From NCBI RefSeq assembly GCF_022288825.1, contig NZ_JAKOOW010000009.1, positions 69,635 through 85,558 on the forward strand: DNA of 15,924 bases, written 5' to 3'. Both the position numbers and the translations under genes were made by a program. Below the pieces are notes generated by a model that was not told where the DNA came from, ran no database searches, and saw only the letters and a program-made list of their open reading frames with translations. Origin of the DNA: Kingella pumchi (GTDB taxonomy: Bacteria > Pseudomonadota > Gammaproteobacteria > Burkholderiales > Neisseriaceae). Below are positions 13,230-15,924 of the stretch, piece by piece (the stretch's first letter is position 1; every line of letters begins with the position of its first letter).

Positions 13230-14429
13230 TTATACGGTGGTGGCTTTCAGGCTGCTGGCAAAGCTGATGACCTTGTCCACCAGATTGACAAAGAAGGTGT
13301 CGGTGTTGTGCTGCTCGAAAACCATGTTTTCCAAAGGCGGCACATACGTCCACTCGTAGGAAAACGTGAACTGTCCGGCCTGCACGGTTTGCGAAGTGTT
13401 TTTGGTGCGGTCGATAAACACGCGGGCGCCCAAGATGTAGCCTTTGTGGACGTACTCGGCCAGCTTGGCATTGATGCCCATCACGATGTCTTCGATCAGG
13501 CTCGGGTGCATAGGTTTGTCCATCGCCCACAAAAAGGCCGAAGCGATGGTTTCCTGAATGATTTGGGCGCTGCGGGTGGCGACTTCAAAGGCCATCATCG
13601 GGTCGGATGCGCAGGTGCGGTTGCCCCATACGCGGAAGCCGTCTTCGCGGATCAGGGTGGTTACGTCGGCATTGTTGAGTGTGTTGGCATCGCAGTTTTT
13701 ATCGAGCAAATCAAAGCTGCGGGCATATTTCAGGCCGGTTACGCCGTTGATGGCGGTGTTGGAGATGGATTTATGCCAGCCGATTTGGCTGTCGAGTTTG
13801 GCGCGGGCGCCGAGAATGCGGGCGATGGTGCAGGCACTGATGTCTTTTTTGGCAACAGGGTCGAAGCCTAAAAAGTCGTTGTCCACCAGCATCAGCTCGC
13901 GGGCGCCGAAGTTTTCGCGGTAGCTGGCCACTTCGGCAATGTCGGCGGCGCCACCGGCGCGGCCGTAGGCAAATGCACGGGTGTTTTGCGCCACGCCCAC
14001 CAGCTCGGTGAGCACGGCTTGGGTATCCAGCTCGGGCACGCCTAAGATTTTCGGTGTTTGTCCGGTAACGGCGCGGGCGCGGCGCAAGGCTTTGAGTCCG
14101 GTGTATTCGCCGCCGGTTGCGGTGCCGACAACATTTGCGGTTTGGGTGGCTTCGTCGTCGCTCTGCGGCACGCGCACAATCACAATCTGCGCGTCAGCCT
14201 GATCGACAATGCCGTCGAGCGCGCGGGCGAGCGTGCCTTTTTCGCCGGCCTTGCCCAGCACGTCGTAGGCGGATGTGTGGAAAACGGGGGTATTGAGCGG
14301 AAAGGTTTTGTCGTCGGCGTCGTCGGCGGTGCACACCATGCCGATAACGGCGGTGGCAATATCGGCAATGCTGCGCACGCCTTCGGTAAATTCGCGGGTG
14401 GTAACGCCGTGGTGGCGGGATGCGGCCAT
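13230..14429 (-). CDS. FI: Contractile tail sheath protein gpFI
   Basis: This 399-residue protein matches the tail sheath family and is the size of P2 gpFI. It begins with HHGVTTREFTEGVRSIADIA, includes ILGVPELDTQAVL near the middle and RVFIDRTKNTSQTVQAGQF near the C-terminus. The sheath surrounds the FII tube and contracts to drive it through the host envelope. AAAGGA precedes the ATG. It is the first gene of this tail operon. A late promoter is expected upstream, as in P2, but I could not identify an Ogr-type dyad (TGT-N12-ACA) in 14430-14534. That interval also holds the G-rich tract 14486-14510. Confidence 0.94.
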   Translation of the reverse strand: MAASRHHGVTTREFTEGVRSIADIATAVIGMVCTADDADDKTFPLNTPVFHTSAYDVLGKAGEKGTLARALDGIVDQADAQIVIVRVPQSDDEATQTANVVGTATGGEYTGLKALRRARAVTGQTPKILGVPELDTQAVLTELVGVAQNTRAFAYGRAGGAADIAEVASYRENFGARELMLVDNDFLGFDPVAKKDISACTIARILGARAKLDSQIGWHKSISNTAINGVTGLKYARSFDLLDKNCDANTLNNADVTTLIREDGFRVWGNRTCASDPMMAFEVATRSAQIIQETIASAFLWAMDKPMHPSLIEDIVMGINAKLAEYVHKGYILGARVFIDRTKNTSQTVQAGQFTFSYEWTYVPPLENMVFEQHNTDTFFVNLVDKVISFASSLKATTV

Positions 14430-14534
14430 TTTGCTGTCCTTTGTTCGGTAAGGGTGCCGCTATATTGCAGATGCCGCCACACGACGGGAAGCGGCGGGGG
14501 TTTTGGGGGGATTTTTTAGGATGGTAGGGACGGC

Positions 14535-14572
14535 AAAAGGCAGCCCGAATATTTTTCAGGCTGCCTTTTTTT
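14535..14572. terminator. DUS-based terminator at the left edge of the moron-like cassette
   Basis: The arms 14535-14545 and 14559-14569 pair perfectly over 11 bases (AAAAGGCAGCC with GGCTGCCTTTT), extended by GAA/TTC across one mismatch. The right arm holds an exact DUS (14555-14566) and the left a one-mismatch copy (14538-14549). A seven-T run follows on the plus strand and four T on the minus strand. It would stop leftward read-through from the methyltransferase side toward FI and insulates the cassette promoter. Confidence 0.7.
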
Positions 14573-14582
14573 GCGAAAACGC

Positions 14583-14611
14583 TTGACTTTTATTTTAGGC
14601 TATACTAAAAT
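14583..14611 (+). promoter_or_regulatory. Promoter of the moron-like cassette
   Basis: A -35 element TTGACT (14583-14588), a 17-base spacer and a -10 element TAAAAT (14606-14611) form a strong sigma-70 promoter. An overlapping TATACT (14601-14606) is too close to the -35 to be used with it. Transcription should start near 14618, three bases before the inverted repeat. The promoter lies between late phage genes but points against them, so expression should be independent of the lytic cycle. Confidence 0.75.
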
Positions 14612-14620
14612 ACGAACACT

Positions 14621-14714
14621 GATTAAGAACTTCCAAACAAAAGAAATCCCACCGCTGCAACGGTGGGAAATCCTAAAAAGAAAGGAGGTGATAAAAGTGG
14701 TTAAGTTCTTAATC
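14621..14714 (+). ncRNA. Structured leader: 5' end pairs with the start of the peptide gene
   Basis: The 12-mer GATTAAGAACTT (14621-14632) at the expected 5' end of the RNA is the exact reverse complement of AAGTTCTTAATC (14703-14714), codons 3-6 of the tiny peptide gene. Inside this helix a second stem pairs CCCACCG (14648-14654) with CGGTGGG (14661-14667) around CTGCAA. The ribosome site and GTG lie in the closed loop next to the outer helix. A competing pairing also exists: TGGTTAA over the start codon (14698-14704) with TTAACCA (14767-14773). Such long-range folding is typical of mRNAs for type I toxins, where it delays translation; that role is inference here. Confidence 0.65.
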
Positions 14715-14753
14715 TTGGCGATTCTGTTACTGATTAGCTTCCCAGCATTTTGA
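14697..14753 (+). CDS. 18-residue hydrophobic peptide, type I toxin-like
   Basis: The peptide is MVKFLILAILLLISFPAF, a single short membrane-spanning segment after one lysine. It starts at GTG with an exceptionally strong ribosome site (AAAGGAGGTGAT, 14681-14692) at ideal spacing, which is hard to explain by chance. The mRNA leader can fold so that its 5' end covers codons 3-6. Size, composition and structured leader match membrane-acting toxins of type I toxin-antitoxin systems, in which a cis-antisense RNA is the antitoxin. I see no convincing antisense promoter. Alternatively it is a leader peptide controlling the downstream RHH-like gene. The reading frame is open upstream to a TTG at 14571, but that would start before the promoter. 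Confidence 0.6.
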   Translation: MVKFLILAILLLISFPAF

Positions 14754-14776
14754 TAACAGAGCTTGATTAACCAACC

Positions 14777-14801
14777 GGGGCGGAACTAGGGAAGCCGCCC
14801 C
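14777..14801 (+). other. GC-rich stem-loop between the peptide gene and the RHH-like gene
   Basis: GGGGCGG (14777-14783) pairs with CCGCCCC (14795-14801) around an 11-base loop. No T tract follows, so it is not an ordinary terminator. It may stabilise the 3' side of the peptide message, separate the two coding regions, or mark a processing point. Confidence 0.6.
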
Positions 14802-14841
14802 ATCTCCAAACTTTGCGCCATCTTAACGAAAGGACAAAACC

Positions 14842-15054
14842 ATGTCAAACCTGACACCTGAAGCAAAAAAACGCTATGCCAAAACCGCCACCGCCATCAA
14901 TCAGGCCAAACTGGACAGCGGGCAATACCGGCAGTTTGCTGTAAAGGGCCGCGCCGAAGATGTGGCGCTGATTGAGCAGGCGATTGCCGCAGCAGGCGGC
15001 AGCAGGGTGCAGGCATTGAAAAAGATTTGCGCACAGTGGCTCTCAGCACAATAA
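14842..15054 (+). CDS. Small ribbon-helix-helix-like protein of the cassette (70 residues)
   Basis: The protein has a basic N-terminal arm (TPEAKKRYAKTATAINQAK). A pattern fitting a ribbon-helix-helix domain follows: strand YRQFAVKG (29-36), helix AEDVALIEQAIAAAG (38-52), a GS turn, and helix RVQALKKICAQWL (55-67). AAAGGAC stands six bases before the ATG. It shares the only visible promoter with the 18-residue peptide and ends before the 16-base DUS hairpin, so the two form one cassette. A DNA-binding autoregulator is the simplest reading. An antitoxin of an unusual pair with the peptide is conceivable. No family is recognised with certainty. Confidence 0.7.
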   Translation: MSNLTPEAKKRYAKTATAINQAKLDSGQYRQFAVKGRAEDVALIEQAIAAAGGSRVQALKKICAQWLSAQ

Positions 15055-15069
15055 ATAGCTCAAATACAC

Positions 15070-15109
15070 AGGCAGCCTGAAAACCGTCCATATGGTTTTC
15101 AGGCTGCCT
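15070..15109. repeat. Paired DUS hairpin between the cassette and the methyltransferase gene
   Basis: Two exact DUS in opposite orientation form a perfect 16-base stem (15070-15085 with 15094-15109) around an eight-base loop. It separates the convergent RHH-like and methyltransferase genes and is the likely shared end of both transcripts. Neither side has a real T tract, so intrinsic termination may be inefficient. Confidence 0.85.
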
Positions 15110-15129
15110 TGCTGTGCCGGCCGGCCGCC

Positions 15130-15924
15130 TTACCAGTTACAGATCACCAGCTCGCCGCTGGCTTTGGGCGTTTTGTCACGGGCTACTGTGTAAGAGATTT
15201 GCAGCTCATGCAGCCTGAAGTCCTTAAACAGCGCGCGGATATCGGGGTGGTCGTTGATGGACAGCATGGCTTTGCCTTGCGAGCTGCCCATCATCTCGGC
15301 CAGCTTTTCGTACTGCTCCCACGCAAAAGGGCAGCCGTAGCCTTCCGTCTGCCAGTAAGGCGGGTCGAGATAAAAAAAGGTATGGGCGCGGTCGTAGCGT
15401 TCAAAACATTTGTGCCATGCCCCGTTCTCGATAATCACGCCCGAGAGTCTGCGGCGGGCGGCGGCGAGCCTTTTGGCAATCCCATCGGCACGCCATACGG
15501 CCGAAGTGGTGGTGGTGCCGAAACTCTGCCACCTTACCCTGCCGCCGAAGGCATTGTTTTGCAGATAGTAAAAGCGGGCGGCGCGCTGGATGTCGGTCAG
15601 GCAGTCGGGCGGAACGGCCTGCAGGCGCTCAAAGGTTTCACGGGCGGTCAGGATGTGGTCGAACTGACGGACAAACTCGTCAAAATGATGCTGCACCACG
15701 CGGTAAAGATTGGTGATATTGCCGTTGATGTCGTTGAGCACTTCAACCTTTGCCCGTTCGGGGCGCAGGAAAAATAAGGCTGCGCCGCCGCAAAACGGCT
15801 CGACATAGCAACTGTGATCGGGAAACAGCGGCAGCAGCTGCTTGGACAGCCGCCGCTTACCGCCAAGCCATCTGATTATCGGCGCAGCTTTGGCGTCTGT
15901 CTGTCTGTCTGTCTGTCTGTCTGT
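15130..15924 (-). CDS. dam: D12-class adenine-specific DNA methyltransferase, 5' end beyond window
   Basis: At least 264 codons are present, open to the right edge. The protein matches the MethyltransfD12 (Dam-like, N6-adenine) family. It has WLGGKRRL near the N-terminus, motif I as VEPFCGGAALFFL (S-adenosylmethionine binding), and motif IV as FFYLDPPYW (catalytic DPPY). It ends GELVICNW. The first visible codons are an ACAG tetranucleotide repeat read as Thr-Asp-Arg-Gln, then AKAAPIIRWLGGK. GTG at 15741 is not a credible start because motif I lies upstream. Out-of-frame reading through the repeat stops at 15876-15878 or 15857-15859, so repeat number should switch the gene on or off. The target is unknown; GATC is typical of the family. 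It may protect phage DNA or alter host expression. Confidence 0.88.
   Translation of the reverse strand, partial: TDRQTDRQTDAKAAPIIRWLGGKRRLSKQLLPLFPDHSCYVEPFCGGAALFFLRPERAKVEVLNDINGNITNLYRVVQHHFDEFVRQFDHILTARETFERLQAVPPDCLTDIQRAARFYYLQNNAFGGRVRWQSFGTTTTSAVWRADGIAKRLAAARRRLSGVIIENGAWHKCFERYDRAHTFFYLDPPYWQTEGYGCPFAWEQYEKLAEMMGSSQGKAMLSINDHPDIRALFKDFRLHELQISYTVARDKTPKASGELVICNW
15895..15924. repeat. Tetranucleotide repeat (GTCT)n in the methyltransferase 5' coding region
   Basis: GTCT is repeated perfectly for 30 bases, 7.5 copies, up to the window edge, so the true length is unknown. On the coding strand it reads AGAC/ACAG and encodes Thr-Asp-Arg-Gln with no stop in any frame. Four-base units at the 5' end of a gene are the classic slipped-strand phase-variation element of Neisseria and Haemophilus. 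Confidence 0.9.

Larger units (their letters stand above)
1326..15109. repeat. Kingella-type DNA uptake sequences (AGGCAGCCTGAA), 12 exact copies
   Basis: Exact copies in either orientation start at 1326, 2431, 3345, 7424, 9403, 12023, 12041, 12676, 12693, 14555, 15070 and 15098. One-mismatch copies are at 46, 2729, 5071, 7449 and 14538. DUS are recognised by ComP during transformation in Neisseriaceae; this dialect is known as AG-kingDUS. Many are paired as inverted repeats between genes, as is usual in these bacteria. Confidence 0.9.

Noticed and set aside
14430..14534. Ogr-binding late promoter upstream of FI
   Set aside because: Expected from P2, but I found no TGT-N12-ACA dyad or clear -10 at suitable spacing, so it is not called.
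14571..14753. A 60-codon reading frame beginning at TTG and ending with the hydrophobic peptide
   Set aside because: Its start lies upstream of the promoter -35 and has no ribosome site. The strong Shine-Dalgarno motif and GTG at 14697 point to the 18-residue product.
15648..15866. A 72-codon minus-strand frame starting at 15866
   Set aside because: It is out of frame with the methyltransferase, whose WLGGK and motif I residues are read in the other frame across the same interval.
1..15924. CRISPR arrays, tRNA or rRNA genes, insertion sequences, attachment sites
   Set aside because: None was visible. Apart from short tracts, the only repeated units are the DUS copies and the GTCT repeat at the right edge.

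Overview
This window is a P2-like temperate myovirus (prophage) in a member of the Neisseriaceae. The phage type comes from a recognisable P2 gene set: a replication protein A homologue with a HUH motif and paired tyrosines, an Ogr/Delta-type zinc finger, and the tail order FI-FII-E/E'-T-U-D. The host family comes from the 12-mer AGGCAGCCTGAA, a DNA uptake sequence (DUS) of the Kingella-type dialect. It occurs 12 times exactly on one strand or the other, plus several one-mismatch copies. No host chromosomal gene, rRNA, tRNA, CRISPR array or IS element is visible.

Layout, left to right. (1) 1-5179, minus strand: the early/replication operon. Read 5' to 3' it runs: a ribbon-helix-helix (RHH)-like regulator, a YmfL-like regulator, an Ogr-like activator, four proteins I do not recognise (one secreted or anchored), a 44-residue membrane protein, replication protein A, and the first codons of another gene at the left edge. 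(2) 5180-5299: a divergent control region with a good leftward promoter and three related TTTGCG-type half-sites. (3) 5300-7412, plus strand: an S24-type CI repressor starting at TTG, a membrane-anchored thermonuclease with an excalibur domain, and a small membrane protein, closed by a DUS-containing terminator. (4) 7450-14429, minus strand: late tail genes D, U, T, E/E' (with a programmed -1 frameshift at T_TTT_TTT), FII and FI. (5) 14535-15109, plus strand: a self-contained moron-like cassette between hairpins. It has its own promoter, a structured leader, an 18-residue hydrophobic peptide and a 70-residue RHH-like protein. (6) 15130 to the right edge, minus strand: a D12-class adenine methyltransferase whose N-terminal codons are a tetranucleotide repeat running off the window.

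How it works together: the CI-type repressor should hold the leftward early promoter shut, and its S24 domain suggests SOS release. The early operon then makes regulators, the replication initiator and the Ogr-like activator, which should switch on the late tail operon. The nuclease and small membrane protein sit behind the repressor, where P2 carries its integrase, so they are probably expressed in the lysogen. The two observations most worth following are the probably phase-variable phage methyltransferase at the right edge and the type I toxin-like transcript at 14583-14753, whose 5' end can pair perfectly with the start of its tiny peptide gene.
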